Below the pieces are notes generated by a model that saw only the letters and a program-made list of their open reading frames with translations, was not told where the DNA came from and searched no databases. A stretch of DNA of 64,000 nucleotides from NCBI GenBank assembly GCA_003574895.1, contig PJFB01000005.1:186001-250000 (forward strand), given 5' to 3'. Source of the stretch: Geobacter sp. Its GTDB lineage: Bacteria > Desulfobacterota > Desulfuromonadia > Geobacterales > Pseudopelobacteraceae. Below are positions 42,613-50,973 of the stretch, in pieces; position 1 is the stretch's first letter; every line of letters begins with the position of its first letter. A program made the position numbers and the translations under genes.

Positions 42613-42717
42613 TTTGCCACCACCACCTCGGAACAGGCTGACAGTTGTTATTTGAGTCGTGGTACGGTATTAAAAACAAAGCAAGGTATTTTGAAACAGA
42701 TACACGAGGTGTCATTC

Positions 42718-43626
42718 ATGCGGATTGCAATTGTCGGAGCAGGCGCTTTGGGGCTATATTACGGCGCACTGCTGCAGAGAAGCGGCGAGGATGTCCATTT
42801 CCTGCTGCGACGTGATTTCGATGTCATTACCAAGCATGGCCTGAAGGTCTTTTCCATCAATGGCGACTTTAGTCTGCCGCACGTGCAGGGATACCGTGTC
42901 GCGGAGGAGATTGGGCCGGCCGACCTGGTGCTGGTGGGGTTGAAGACCTTTGCCAATGAAAATTTTCCGGGGCTGATTGGGCCGCTGGTTGGGGCTGGCA
43001 CCCAGATCCTGACTTTGCAGAATGGCCTTGGCAATGAAGAGAGGCTGGCAGAGCTGTTCAGCGGGGAGCGCATCATTGGCGGCGTGGCTTTCCTCTGCTC
43101 CAATCGCGGCGAACAAGGCGAGGTGCATCATCTGGGCGCAGGCCGGATCGTGTTGGGCGAATATCAGCGCCGCGACCTGGAAAGGGTCGATCGCCTGGTG
43201 GAGGCGTTCCGCAGGGCCGGGGTGGATTGTCAGGCAACGGACGACCTCAAGCGGAGCCGTTGGGAGAAGCTGGTCTGGAACATCCCGTTCAACGGTCTGT
43301 GCGCCCTTTTGCAGCAGCCGGTCAACATGCTTCTGGCCCAGGATGCCTGCCGTAAATTGGTGCGGGAAATCATGTTGGAGGTGATTGCCGGCGCCAATGC
43401 CCAGGATCTTGCCCGACCGGTTGCGGAGGGATTTGCCGATAGCATGCTGGAATTCACCGATAACATGGGGGAATACCGGCCATCCATGCAGATCGACCGG
43501 GAGGAGGGGCGGCAGTTGGAAATTGCCGCCATCTTCAGAACTCCACTGGCTTATGCCCGGCAGCAGGGAGTCAATATGCCGCGGGTGGAGATGCTGGCGA
43601 CACTGCTGGAACAGGCCACACTCTGA
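42718..43626 (+). CDS. panE: 2-dehydropantoate 2-reductase (PanE/ApbA family)
   Basis: The enzyme reduces ketopantoate to pantoate with NADPH in coenzyme A synthesis. The 302-residue protein begins MRIAIVGAGALGLYYGALL (GxGxxG), continues with VLVGLKTFANEN, and has the substrate-domain motifs SRWEKLVWNIPFNGLCAL (catalytic Lys) and a C-terminal helix bundle with SMQIDREEGRQLEI. The ATG at 42718 is chosen because the Rossmann strand starts there; no strong ribosome binding site is visible. The family also includes other ketoacid reductases. Confidence 0.85.
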   Translation: MRIAIVGAGALGLYYGALLQRSGEDVHFLLRRDFDVITKHGLKVFSINGDFSLPHVQGYRVAEEIGPADLVLVGLKTFANENFPGLIGPLVGAGTQILTLQNGLGNEERLAELFSGERIIGGVAFLCSNRGEQGEVHHLGAGRIVLGEYQRRDLERVDRLVEAFRRAGVDCQATDDLKRSRWEKLVWNIPFNGLCALLQQPVNMLLAQDACRKLVREIMLEVIAGANAQDLARPVAEGFADSMLEFTDNMGEYRPSMQIDREEGRQLEIAAIFRTPLAYARQQGVNMPRVEMLATLLEQATL

Positions 43627-43718
43627 AAGAGTGACGTGCTGCAGTACGAGCGTGGTTGTAGTAACTAACACATCAATTTAGCTTGACCTGCTCCGGCGGT
43701 TCAAATCAAGGAGGTATC

Positions 43719-44510
43719 ATGAAAGCGGAAATAAACGGTTTTATGCTTGCGTACAGTGATCGGGGAAAAGGCCTTCCCCTGATTCTAATACACGGTTTCC
43801 CGCTCAGTCGCAAGATGTGGCGTCCCCAGGCCGAGGCTCTGGCCAAGGCCGGTTGTCGGGTCATTGCCCCGGATCTGCGCGGCTGCGGGGAGAGCGGACT
43901 GCCTTCCGGCCCGGTGAACATGGACACCTATGGCGACGATATCGTGGCGCTTATGGATCATCTGGGGATCGACAAGGCAGTGGTAGGAGGGATGTCGATG
44001 GGGGGCTATGTGCTCCTGAACCTCCTGGAACGCTATCCCCAGCGGGTAGCCGCGCCGATCTTCATGGTCACCAAGGCAGGTGGCGACGATGATGCCGGCA
44101 AGCTCAGGCGCACGGCCCTGGCCGAGCTCTGCCGCGCCCAAGGAAGCCTGCCGGTGGCGGAAGCCTTCCGCAATCTTCTCTTTGCCCCGGAAACTTTGAA
44201 TGACAAGCCTGAACTGGTTGAGGAGGTGTTCGGCTGGATGCGTGCCACTGACCCCGAGGGTGCGGCTGCAGCGTTACTTGCCATGCGGGACCGGAAGGAC
44301 TGCATCCCTCTGCTGGGCAGCTTCAGCCAGCCGGCCCTGGTTATCGGCGCCGACCAGGACCAGGCCATCCCCGTGGAAAATTCGCGTTTCATTGCGGAAG
44401 GGCTGCCCGATGCGGATCTCTGCATCCTGCATGGTGGCGGTCATATGGTGAACCTGGAGCAGCCGACAGGCCTCAACCAGGCAATACTGGAATTTTTGGC
44501 TGATTTGTGA
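43719..44510 (+). CDS. Alpha/beta hydrolase
   Basis: The 263-residue protein is an alpha/beta-hydrolase-fold enzyme: LILIHGFPLSRKMW oxyanion region, nucleophile Ser93 in GGMSMGGY, acidic residue in VIGADQDQ and His in LHGGGHMVNLEQP. The family includes esterases, haloperoxidase-like and lactone hydrolases; the substrate is not evident. AAGGAGGTATC precedes the ATG at 43719. It follows panE by 92 bp and ends at its own terminator. Confidence 0.9.
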   Translation: MKAEINGFMLAYSDRGKGLPLILIHGFPLSRKMWRPQAEALAKAGCRVIAPDLRGCGESGLPSGPVNMDTYGDDIVALMDHLGIDKAVVGGMSMGGYVLLNLLERYPQRVAAPIFMVTKAGGDDDAGKLRRTALAELCRAQGSLPVAEAFRNLLFAPETLNDKPELVEEVFGWMRATDPEGAAAALLAMRDRKDCIPLLGSFSQPALVIGADQDQAIPVENSRFIAEGLPDADLCILHGGGHMVNLEQPTGLNQAILEFLADL

Positions 44511-44538
44511 AAAATAGTTCTGTACCACCAACATCAAG

Positions 44539-44561
44539 GGCGGCCGCTGGGCCGCCTTTTT
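44539..44561 (+). terminator. Terminator after alpha/beta hydrolase gene
   Basis: GGCGGCC (44539-44545), a GCTG loop and GGCCGCC (44550-44556) are followed by five T residues. Confidence 0.92.
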
Positions 44562-44722
44562 CATTGTGGCGTGTGTCCCCGCAAGCCAGCCCTGCCTAGT
44601 TTTCCTGAATTGTGCGCATAAATTAATGTGAATAATTTTGTGCTTATGCACAATACGGCATTGACAGATGGGTTTTGGAGGTTTATTTTGTGCATATACA
44701 CACTACTGAAAGGGGTACACAA

Positions 44723-45103
44723 ATGAAAATATGTTTTCCTGTCGAGGAAAATCAAGGGTTGGCAAGCCAGGTATATGGGCATTTTGGTTCTGCTCCGGGG
44801 TTTGTTTTGGTGGACATGAGCACAAACGAGGTGACGTCGATCAACAACAGCGACCAGATCCATCAACATGGGGCCTGCAATCCGGTAGCTGGTCTCGGTG
44901 GCCACGATGTGGATGCAATAGTGGTCGGCGGTATCGGCGGCGGGGCACTGTACAAGCTGAACAGCGCCGGACTGAGGGTCTTTCAGGCCCAGCAGGGTAC
45001 AATTGCCGAAAACATCGAGCTTTTCAGGACAAATGGACTGCCGGAATATATGCCTGGCCACACCTGTGGCGGTCATGGCCAGAGCCATGGCTGTTCCCAT
45101 TAG
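44723..45103 (+). CDS. NifX/NifB-type dinitrogenase iron-molybdenum cofactor family protein
   Basis: The 126-residue protein has the NifX/NafY-like fold signature: MKICFPVEENQGLASQVYGHFGSAPGFVLVD, later GGHDVDAIVVGGIGGGALYKLNSAGLRV. The C-terminal tail is rich in His, Cys and Gly (GHTCGGHGQSHGCSH), suggesting metal binding. It starts a run of genes (DUF134, NifU-like, Mrp-type ATPase) seen together in anaerobes, probably for iron-sulfur or metal cofactor handling rather than nitrogenase. The ATG at 44723 follows AAAGGGGTACAC. Confidence 0.88.
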   Translation: MKICFPVEENQGLASQVYGHFGSAPGFVLVDMSTNEVTSINNSDQIHQHGACNPVAGLGGHDVDAIVVGGIGGGALYKLNSAGLRVFQAQQGTIAENIELFRTNGLPEYMPGHTCGGHGQSHGCSH

Positions 45104-45105
45104 GC

Positions 45106-45429
45106 ATGCCCCGTCCACGTAAACCGAGAACCTGTGTCTGTCCTCACCGCACCGGCTATGCCGCAATCTTCAAGCCGGCCGGAACTCCCCTCAAGGACGC
45201 AGGTCTCATTCATCTGGCGCACGACGAGCTGGAAGCTCTGCATCTGTGTGATGGCAAGGGGATGACCCAGGAGGAAGCGGGGGCATGCATGGGGGTGTCA
45301 CGCGGAACGGTCCAACGGCTTCTGGCCAACGCCCGCGGCAAGGTGGCCCAAGCCCTTGCCGGCCAGAAAGCCTTGGCGATTTCCGCCTGCCTGACCGCAA
45401 ATGCGGTCACCACAGGTGAAGTGCTGTAA
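45106..45429 (+). CDS. DUF134 family DNA-binding protein
   Basis: The 107-residue protein begins MPRPRKPRTCVCPHRTGYAAIFKPAG, the typical DUF134 start with a small Cys cluster, and continues with LAHDELEALHLCDGKGMTQEEAGACMGVSRGTVQRLLANARGKVAQAL. The latter is a sigma-like helix-turn-helix. It begins 2 bp after the NifX-like gene and is probably the regulator of this operon. The ligand or signal is unknown; the N-terminal Cys residues could sense metal or an Fe-S cluster. Confidence 0.88.
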   Translation: MPRPRKPRTCVCPHRTGYAAIFKPAGTPLKDAGLIHLAHDELEALHLCDGKGMTQEEAGACMGVSRGTVQRLLANARGKVAQALAGQKALAISACLTANAVTTGEVL

Positions 45430-45465
45430 CAACATAATTCTGGCTGTTACGAAAGGAACCTCTCG

Positions 45466-45864
45466 ATGAGCGAGCTTTATACGGCTAAAGTATTGGACCA
45501 TGTCCACAACCCGCGCAACGTCGGGTCTCTGGAAGATGCCAACGTGGTAGTGCAGGCCGGTGACCCTGGTTGCGGCGATGCCCTGGTGTTTTTTATCAGG
45601 ATCGAGAACAACAGCATTCACGATATCAAGTTTCTCATCAAGGGATGCGGCGCGGCCATTGCCACTTCGTCGGTGGCCACGGAACTGGTCATGGGAAAGA
45701 ACCTCGACGAGGTGATGGCCATCGACGATATGACGATAGCAGCGGCACTGGATGGCCTGCCAGAGGAAAAGATGCACTGTTCGAACATGGCTGCCTCGGC
45801 ACTCCATGCGGCGGTGCAGCAGTACCGTTCTACTTTGGCGGGCGAAACGGCTCCGGTCGGGTGA
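45466..45864 (+). CDS. NifU/IscU-type iron-sulfur cluster scaffold protein
   Basis: The 132-residue protein matches the N-terminal scaffold domain of NifU/IscU: VLDHVHNPRNVGSL near the start and conserved Cys in AGDPGCGDALVFFI, FLIKGCGAAIATSSVATELVMGK and EEKMHCSNMAASALHAAV. These three Cys hold a nascent [2Fe-2S] cluster. There is no C-terminal Nfu domain and no IscS in the window. It forms part of the NifX-DUF134-NifU-Mrp operon, consistent with cluster assembly followed by transfer through the Mrp ATPase. Confidence 0.9.
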   Translation: MSELYTAKVLDHVHNPRNVGSLEDANVVVQAGDPGCGDALVFFIRIENNSIHDIKFLIKGCGAAIATSSVATELVMGKNLDEVMAIDDMTIAAALDGLPEEKMHCSNMAASALHAAVQQYRSTLAGETAPVG

Positions 45865-45908
45865 CAATGAAAGTGGAAATATTACTGAGACAATAACAGG
45901 GGGAAAAG

Positions 45909-46799
45909 GTGAGCGACATCTGTATGGGTCAAAATGAGGCGCAAAAATCTTGTGGCCAGGGCCAGAGCGAAGAGCTCTACCGGCTCAAGGAGCAGCTTGA
46001 ACTTCAGGAAGCTCTTTTCGGAATCAGGAACAAGATAGTGGTCCTCTCCGGCAAGGGGGGCGTAGGTAAAAGTTCAGTGGCCACCAACCTGGCAGTGGCC
46101 TTGTCCCTGGCAGGGAAGAAGACAGGGTTGCTCGACGTGGATCTCCATGGACCAAGCATTCCGACCCTGCTCGGGTTGGAGGGGCGTTTCCCGGCGCAGA
46201 ACAACGGCCAGATCGAACCGGTGGATTATAACGACTCGTTGAAGGTCATGTCGGTCGGGCTGTTGCTGCGCAACCAAACCGATGCGCTGATCTGGCGCGG
46301 TCCGGCCAAGCATGGCATGATCAAGCAGTTCCTGGCAAATGTTGCGTGGGGCGCTCTGGATTACCTCATCGTAGATTGCCCCCCTGGGACTGGCGACGAA
46401 CCGCTTTCGGTTATCCAATTGCTGGACGGTGCCAACGGCGCAATCATCGTGACCACTCCGCAGGATGTGGCGCTCAACGATGTGCGCAAATCGGTTACTT
46501 TCTGTGCCCAGCTGAAACTGCCGGTCATCGGGGTGGTCGAGAATATGAGCGGCTTTGTCTGTCCCCATTGCTGTAAAGAGGTGGATATCTTCAAGAGAGG
46601 TGGCGGGAAAACCATGGCCGACGAAATGGCTGTGCCTTTCCTGGGTGGCATCCCGTTGGATCCGGCAATGGTGAGCGCCGGCGACGCAGGAGAACCGTTG
46701 GTGGCCAATCAGGCCGCGTCCCCCACTTCTGAGGCCATTGGCGCAATCGTTTCTGCAGTAACCTCCTGGTGCGACTCCGACCAAGGAGGGCGCAGGTGA
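45909..46799 (+). CDS. mrp: Mrp/NBP35 family Fe-S cluster carrier ATPase
   Basis: The 296-residue protein has a short Cys-containing N-terminus and a ParA-like ATPase: GKGGVGKSSVATNLAVAL (deviant Walker A), DVDLHGPSIPTLLGL, DYLIVDCPPGTGDEPLSV and the CXXC pair in FVCPHCCKEVDIF, which binds the bridging Fe-S cluster. The family inserts clusters into target proteins. It starts with GTG at 45909 after a GGGGGAAAAGGT stretch. The stop overlaps the GTG start of the methyltransferase (GTGA). Confidence 0.9.
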   Translation: MSDICMGQNEAQKSCGQGQSEELYRLKEQLELQEALFGIRNKIVVLSGKGGVGKSSVATNLAVALSLAGKKTGLLDVDLHGPSIPTLLGLEGRFPAQNNGQIEPVDYNDSLKVMSVGLLLRNQTDALIWRGPAKHGMIKQFLANVAWGALDYLIVDCPPGTGDEPLSVIQLLDGANGAIIVTTPQDVALNDVRKSVTFCAQLKLPVIGVVENMSGFVCPHCCKEVDIFKRGGGKTMADEMAVPFLGGIPLDPAMVSAGDAGEPLVANQAASPTSEAIGAIVSAVTSWCDSDQGGRR

Positions 46800-47494
46800 T
46801 TCAGGACCCGGCAGACAGGTATATAGCAACCATAATCTCCCAATGTAATTTGGATAACAGGGACGTTCTCGAGATAGGATGCGGCAAAGGGAGGATCACC
46901 AGGGATCTGGCCAAACATGCCAAGATGGTGGTTGCCACCGATCCGGATGTGGATGCCCTGGAAAAGGCACGGGCAGCGATTAGTGCCGGTAATGTGAATT
47001 TCATGCCGGCACCTGAAGGGGTGCCGGATTTGCCTGCCAACTCCTTTGACGTGGTCATATACACCCTCTCTTTCCACCACGTGCCCATTGCGGAGATGGC
47101 CGCAAGTCTGCGCAAGGCGGCCGAACTTCTAAGGAATGATGGGGTGATCGTGATCGTAGAGCCGGGGGACGGAGGCTCGTTTACCGAAGCAAAGGAACGT
47201 TTCGGGGCCGGTAGCGGCGACGAAAGGCCTGCCAGGAAGGCGGCTATACGCGCCATGAATTCCTTTGCGGGATGGATAATGGAAGAGACGGTATATTTTC
47301 GCACCCAGTTCCAATTTGTCGATGAAGAGGATTTCATTTCCAGCCTGCTTCCGGATTTCTGGCAGCAGCCGGAGCCATTCGTACGTGAAGTAAGAGACTT
47401 CTTGAAACAGCACCGCACCGGAGATGGCATTATCCTGGAGGCTGATCGGCGGTTGAATGTGCTGCGGCGATGTGAAACGACCCACAATAGCTGA
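46796..47494 (+). CDS. Class I SAM-dependent methyltransferase
   Basis: The 232-residue protein has the Rossmann methyltransferase motif I (VLEIGCGKGRITRDLA), an acidic motif II (VVATDPDVDALEKA) and VIYTLSFHHVPI, typical of Methyltransf_11/UbiE-like small-molecule methyltransferases. The GTG at 46796 follows AAGGAGGG and overlaps the mrp stop, so it is the last gene of that operon. The substrate is not evident. The C-terminal region differs from UbiE. A strong hairpin follows. Confidence 0.87.
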   Translation: MIQDPADRYIATIISQCNLDNRDVLEIGCGKGRITRDLAKHAKMVVATDPDVDALEKARAAISAGNVNFMPAPEGVPDLPANSFDVVIYTLSFHHVPIAEMAASLRKAAELLRNDGVIVIVEPGDGGSFTEAKERFGAGSGDERPARKAAIRAMNSFAGWIMEETVYFRTQFQFVDEEDFISSLLPDFWQQPEPFVREVRDFLKQHRTGDGIILEADRRLNVLRRCETTHNS

Positions 47495-47538
47495 ATACCC
47501 TCCTTGAGTTCCCAATTCATCTCATTTTAGCCGATCAG

Positions 47539-47567
47539 GACTGCTTGGAATCGTTTTCCAAGCAGTC
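47539..47567 (+). terminator. Perfect hairpin after methyltransferase gene
   Basis: GACTGCTTGGAA (47539-47550) and TTCCAAGCAGTC (47556-47567) form a 12 bp perfect stem with a 5 nt loop. There is no T-run, so termination is plausible but not certain. Confidence 0.5.
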
Positions 47568-47689
47568 GGTTCACCACAAGCCGGCGTATTGCTTTTTTGT
47601 TATAAGGGACTAAAATGATCTTATAAGTATTGGGTGGGCCGGTTTTGTTGCAGCTAAGTCTAGGCCCAGCAGGTCATAAGGAGCTAAAA

Positions 47690-48091
47690 ATGAAGCCGTT
47701 ATTGTCGATATTCAATTCCCACTGTTACGCATTGATGCGGATCGTGGTCGGATTCCTCTTTCTTTGGCACGGTGCCCAGAAGCTGTTCGGAATCCCGATC
47801 GCAATACCTGGAAAAGTCCCGGCCTTTATTACTTACGTTGCTGGTCCAATAGAGTTGATTGGAGGCACCTTGATCATGATTGGGCTGTTCACGAGATGGG
47901 CCGCCTTCATTACCAGCGGCCAGATGGCTGTTGCATACTGGATGGTTCACGGAACAAAAGCGCTGTTGCCGATTCAGAACAATGGGGAGTTGGCAGTGCT
48001 TTATTGTTTTGTTTTCCTGTTCATCTCCACCCAGGGGGGTGGCATCTGGAGCATCGATGCCATCAGGGGCAAGGAAAAGTTGCCAGATTAG
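47690..48091 (+). CDS. DoxX family membrane protein
   Basis: The 133-residue protein has about four membrane helices and the DoxX pattern: CYALMRIVVGFLFLWHGAQKLFG, FITYVAGPIELIGGTLIMIGLFTRWAAF and GELAVLYCFVFLFIST. DoxX-like proteins are linked to quinone or thiol oxidation and stress, though most are uncharacterised. AAGGAG lies 6 nt before the ATG. It is a stand-alone gene convergent with the OmpW-like gene. Confidence 0.88.
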   Translation: MKPLLSIFNSHCYALMRIVVGFLFLWHGAQKLFGIPIAIPGKVPAFITYVAGPIELIGGTLIMIGLFTRWAAFITSGQMAVAYWMVHGTKALLPIQNNGELAVLYCFVFLFISTQGGGIWSIDAIRGKEKLPD

Positions 48092-48254
48092 GCAGTGCCA
48101 AGCAAGCAGGTCATGGCGAGTGTAGTTGCCAAATCAAAAGATCTGTGGGGCGTTTTGTCTTAGCGGGCTGCATGGAAGTGACGATCTCGGTGAGTTCCAG
48201 CGGTTGGAGGGCACAAAAGGGAGCACTCTGTCCGTTTCCCGGCTGCAAGCTAAG

Positions 48255-48280
48255 CACAGGCGGCCAATCGGCCGCCTGTG
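48255..48280. terminator. Perfect hairpin between doxX and ompW-like genes
   Basis: CACAGGCGGCC (48255-48265) and GGCCGCCTGTG (48270-48280) pair perfectly around AATC. It lies between convergent genes, but no T-run follows on either side. Confidence 0.5.
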
Positions 48281-48341
48281 GCATTGGATAGCCAACTATA
48301 AATACGATGTCCGTGAGTATCATCGGATCGGTTCGGCTCGG

Positions 48342-48944
48342 TTAAAAAAAGTACCTGACGCCGAAGAGGCCGGAAACGCTGCTGGGATCGAATGAACCAT
48401 GGTCATAAGCCGGCAGGTAGTGCATGTCGGCATTGCCGCTGAGAACCCCCTTTAACTCGGCATTGAGCGCCACGTGAGAGTTGATGAAGTAGTCGATACC
48501 GCCTTTGAAGTTTACCCCCAAAGTGTTATCGACATCCGAGTCGGTGTAGTCATTGAACAGAATGCTCAACCCGCCGCCGACATAGGGGGTGAAGGGCCTG
48601 TTAGAGGCGAAGCGCCATTGGACCCCGAGGGAGAGATCTGTTACATGTGCCGTCCCGTCCTTGGAAAAACGGTCGTACCTGAGATCATAGACCGAATGGG
48701 TGACATCCACTTCTGCCGCCAGGTTCCGATTGATGCCGTAAATCAGACCGCCACCGAAGATAAAGCCGGTATCGCTGTCGATGGGCCCGGCAATATCCCA
48801 CTCGCTGTCGGCTGGAAGGGTAAACCCGATCCTGCCGGTTGCCCCAAGTTTGCCGGTCAGGTTCTCGGCAGCTGCAAAGTTGGCCGTCAGCGCTGTCAAG
48901 AGTACAACAGCAAGTGTTACAACAATCTTTTTCATCCTTTTCAT
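48342..48944 (-). CDS. OmpW/OprG-like outer-membrane beta-barrel protein
   Basis: The 200-residue protein has a signal peptide (KIVVTLAVVLLTALTANFAAA) and eight-strand barrel features: alternating hydrophobic strands, Gly-rich turns (FIFGGGLIYG, YVGGGLSILFND) and a C-terminal Phe (FGVRYFF). It resembles OmpW/OmpX-type small porins. A GEMM-I type riboswitch with terminator lies in its 5' leader, so its transcription is likely set by cyclic dinucleotide. The role may be surface remodelling between motile and attached states. Confidence 0.8.
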   Translation of the reverse strand: MKRMKKIVVTLAVVLLTALTANFAAAENLTGKLGATGRIGFTLPADSEWDIAGPIDSDTGFIFGGGLIYGINRNLAAEVDVTHSVYDLRYDRFSKDGTAHVTDLSLGVQWRFASNRPFTPYVGGGLSILFNDYTDSDVDNTLGVNFKGGIDYFINSHVALNAELKGVLSGNADMHYLPAYDHGSFDPSSVSGLFGVRYFF

Positions 48945-49027
48945 CCTCCTGAAATTTATATGTGATAAAGGTGGGCCGTGACAGACCCGCCTAAAATCCC
49001 GCAGGCTTTGGTCGGAACCCTGACAAC

Positions 49028-49073
49028 AAAAAAACCGGTTTGACGAATATCAAGGGATATTTCGGCAACCCGG
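49028..49073 (-). terminator. Riboswitch expression-platform terminator
   Basis: On the minus strand CCGGGTTG (3' strand of the aptamer) pairs with CAAACCGG with one mismatch, and then seven T residues follow (49028-49034). Use of the same bases in aptamer and terminator makes the two folds exclusive. Confidence 0.72.
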
Positions 49074-49141
49074 CTGTCTCTGCAAGACCCTATAGGCTTT
49101 CCGCCCCATCCTCACGGATGGTTTAGTATTATCGTGTACCG
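49063..49141 (-). ncRNA. GEMM-I (c-di-GMP type) riboswitch upstream of ompW-like gene
   Basis: On the minus strand the 79 nt element shows the GEMM-I order: TAAACC, a P2 hairpin ATCC-GTGA-GGAT with GNRA loop, GGGGCGGAAAGCC, a second hairpin (GGGTCTTGCAGAGACAGCC), and 3' CCGGGTTGCCG that closes with the 5' CGGTA. The spacing matches c-di-GMP-I/cGAMP aptamers of Geobacter. The core is GGGGCGGAAAGCC rather than GGGACGCAAAGCC, so ligand preference is not certain. The aptamer end overlaps a terminator, so ligand binding would be expected to permit transcription of the OmpW-like gene. Confidence 0.75.
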
Positions 49142-49279
49142 CCTGCTATGTTGACTATGCGGCATTACCTACCGCAAGCTAAGCTGTAATGCAAGAAAAA
49201 AAGAACAGGTGACCGCTAACTCACCTGAAATAAAAATGAAAATTACATAATGACCGTGCCGGTCTTTGGCCCTGCATTA

Positions 49280-49798
49280 TCAGGTGTCCCCCAGCCCTTT
49301 GTTACCTGGTGTTATGGGCTGCTTTGGTTGAGCGTTCCTGTGCCCAAGGGTTAAACCGCGTATGAAATTGCGGAGGAATTGGTCGCCGCAAGGTTTGTAG
49401 TTTCTGTGTCCCTCGGCTCGAAACATGGCGGACAATTCGGATTTTGAGAGCCTGAAGCCAGCCTTTGCGAGGATCGCAAGCATTGCCTCGTCATTCAACT
49501 CCAGTGCTATTCTTATCTTCCTCAGGATCAGATTATTGGTCAAAACCTCGCCCTGTTCCTTGACCGGGCCAGGTTTTGGCTCATGCGCACCACGTCTCGC
49601 AATGATCAACCCGTCCAGAAACGCGGCCATCGCCGTGTCGTCACAGACATTAAACCCCGCCTCTTCTTCTTTCTTAAGCAGTTTCAGCACATCAACCGGC
49701 CTGATTTCATATCCGCCAAGTTTGCAGATATCAGTGATGGCCTCTCCATTCAGATTCAGCGCATAACGAAGCCTGCGGAGCAGATCGTTGTTGGTCAT
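49280..49798 (-). CDS. DUF1456 family protein (YehS-like)
   Basis: The 172-residue protein has two similar halves, each a DUF1456 repeat: TNNDLLRRLRYALNLNGEAITDICKLGG around residue 2-30 and LTNNLILRKIRIALELNDEAMLAILAKAGF around residue 85-115. Both halves continue with a segment ending in FLDGLIIARRG or FIRGLTLGHRN. The family is conserved in Proteobacteria (YehS) without known function; helical repeats suggest nucleic acid or protein binding. The ATG at 49798 follows AAGGGGAAACAG; an extended start at 49876 is unsupported. Confidence 0.85.
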   Translation of the reverse strand: MTNNDLLRRLRYALNLNGEAITDICKLGGYEIRPVDVLKLLKKEEEAGFNVCDDTAMAAFLDGLIIARRGAHEPKPGPVKEQGEVLTNNLILRKIRIALELNDEAMLAILAKAGFRLSKSELSAMFRAEGHRNYKPCGDQFLRNFIRGLTLGHRNAQPKQPITPGNKGLGDT

Positions 49799-49940
49799 CT
49801 GTTTCCCCTTAATCCAATTCCTTCTGTCCAGACTCAAGTATGGGGCATAATAAGGGCAAGCAGTATTTTTGTCCACTCAGTAGCTGAGAAGTTGATCATG
49901 CGATTCTATATACGGGCTGGCAACCGCCACAATCAGTTTG

Positions 49941-50873
49941 TTATTCAATCCAACCACACATGATGGCAAAGCCGCTGGTCACTGAGACAAGCAGCCAGAG
50001 CGTGACTCCTTGGGCCAGTGGCTTGACGCCGGTCCTGCCAAGGACCGCCCTGGTCAGGCCGCTGCCTATCAGGAACAGGGTCACCACCAGGCTCTGTTTA
50101 GCGATGCTGTTCAGTGGGTGCCAGACCTGCTCGAATTGCGGCAGCGCAGTTTTAATGGTTGCTGCGGCAATAAAGCCGATGATGAAGAGCGGAAATTTGA
50201 CCTTTCCCTCCGACTTGGTGAACCAGGCGGCAATCAGGGCCGAAGGCATGATCCACAAGGCTCTGGTCAGCTTGACAGTGGTACCGATGGCCAGGGCCAG
50301 TCCACCATAGGCTGCGGCAGCTCCAACCACGCTGCTGGTGTCGTGGATCGCCAATGCCGCCCAGAGGCCGAACTGTCGCTGTCCCATTCCCATGAGATGC
50401 CCCAAGGGGGGGAAGAGGAGCAGGGCAATGGAATTGAGAGTGAATACGGTTGCCAGGGCAACACCGGTTTCCTCGGATTCGGCCTTTATGACTGGTGCCA
50501 TGGCCGCAATGGCACTGCCACCGCAGATGGCGGTTCCGAAAGAGATCAGGCTGGATGTGCGTTGGGGCGTCTTGAAAAAACGGCCCAGCAGATATCCGAC
50601 TGCCATGGTAAAGCTGATGCTGATGGCGGTATACAGAAAGGCGTCCTTGCCGGTTTGCAGCAGTTCCGGCAGATTCAGGCCAAAACCCAGGCCAACCACC
50701 GAACCCTGGAGCAGTCGGCGGCTCCAGTTGGATGTGGTTGCACCCCATGGGTTGCCGATCACGATCCCGAACGTGATTCCTGCCACCAGCGCCATGGGAG
50801 CGCTGACCGTAGGCCAGCAGCAGCCCAGCAACAATATCCAGAACAATGCCATCAAAAAATGGTTGTGTTTCAC
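49941..50873 (-). CDS. YeiH family putative sulfate exporter
   Basis: The 310-residue protein has about ten membrane helices and the signature segments of UPF0324/Cons_hypoth698: TSSLISFGTAICGGSAIAAMAPVIKA, ALAIHDTSSVVGAAAAYG and VKFPLFIIGFIAAATI. YeiH proteins are proposed exporters of sulfite or sulfate species, on the evidence of genetic context; the substrate has not been settled here. It is divergent from a LysR gene with 100 bp between, the well-known YeiE-YeiH pair layout. Confidence 0.88.
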   Translation of the reverse strand: MKHNHFLMALFWILLLGCCWPTVSAPMALVAGITFGIVIGNPWGATTSNWSRRLLQGSVVGLGFGLNLPELLQTGKDAFLYTAISISFTMAVGYLLGRFFKTPQRTSSLISFGTAICGGSAIAAMAPVIKAESEETGVALATVFTLNSIALLLFPPLGHLMGMGQRQFGLWAALAIHDTSSVVGAAAAYGGLALAIGTTVKLTRALWIMPSALIAAWFTKSEGKVKFPLFIIGFIAAATIKTALPQFEQVWHPLNSIAKQSLVVTLFLIGSGLTRAVLGRTGVKPLAQGVTLWLLVSVTSGFAIMCGWIE

Positions 50874-50973
50874 CCCGGACTCCTTTTGCAGGTATGATGA
50901 TTGACACTATAGCTGGAATCTAATATAAATAAAAATGAATAAAAGTTATAAAAAGCATCAATAGGAATGATGT

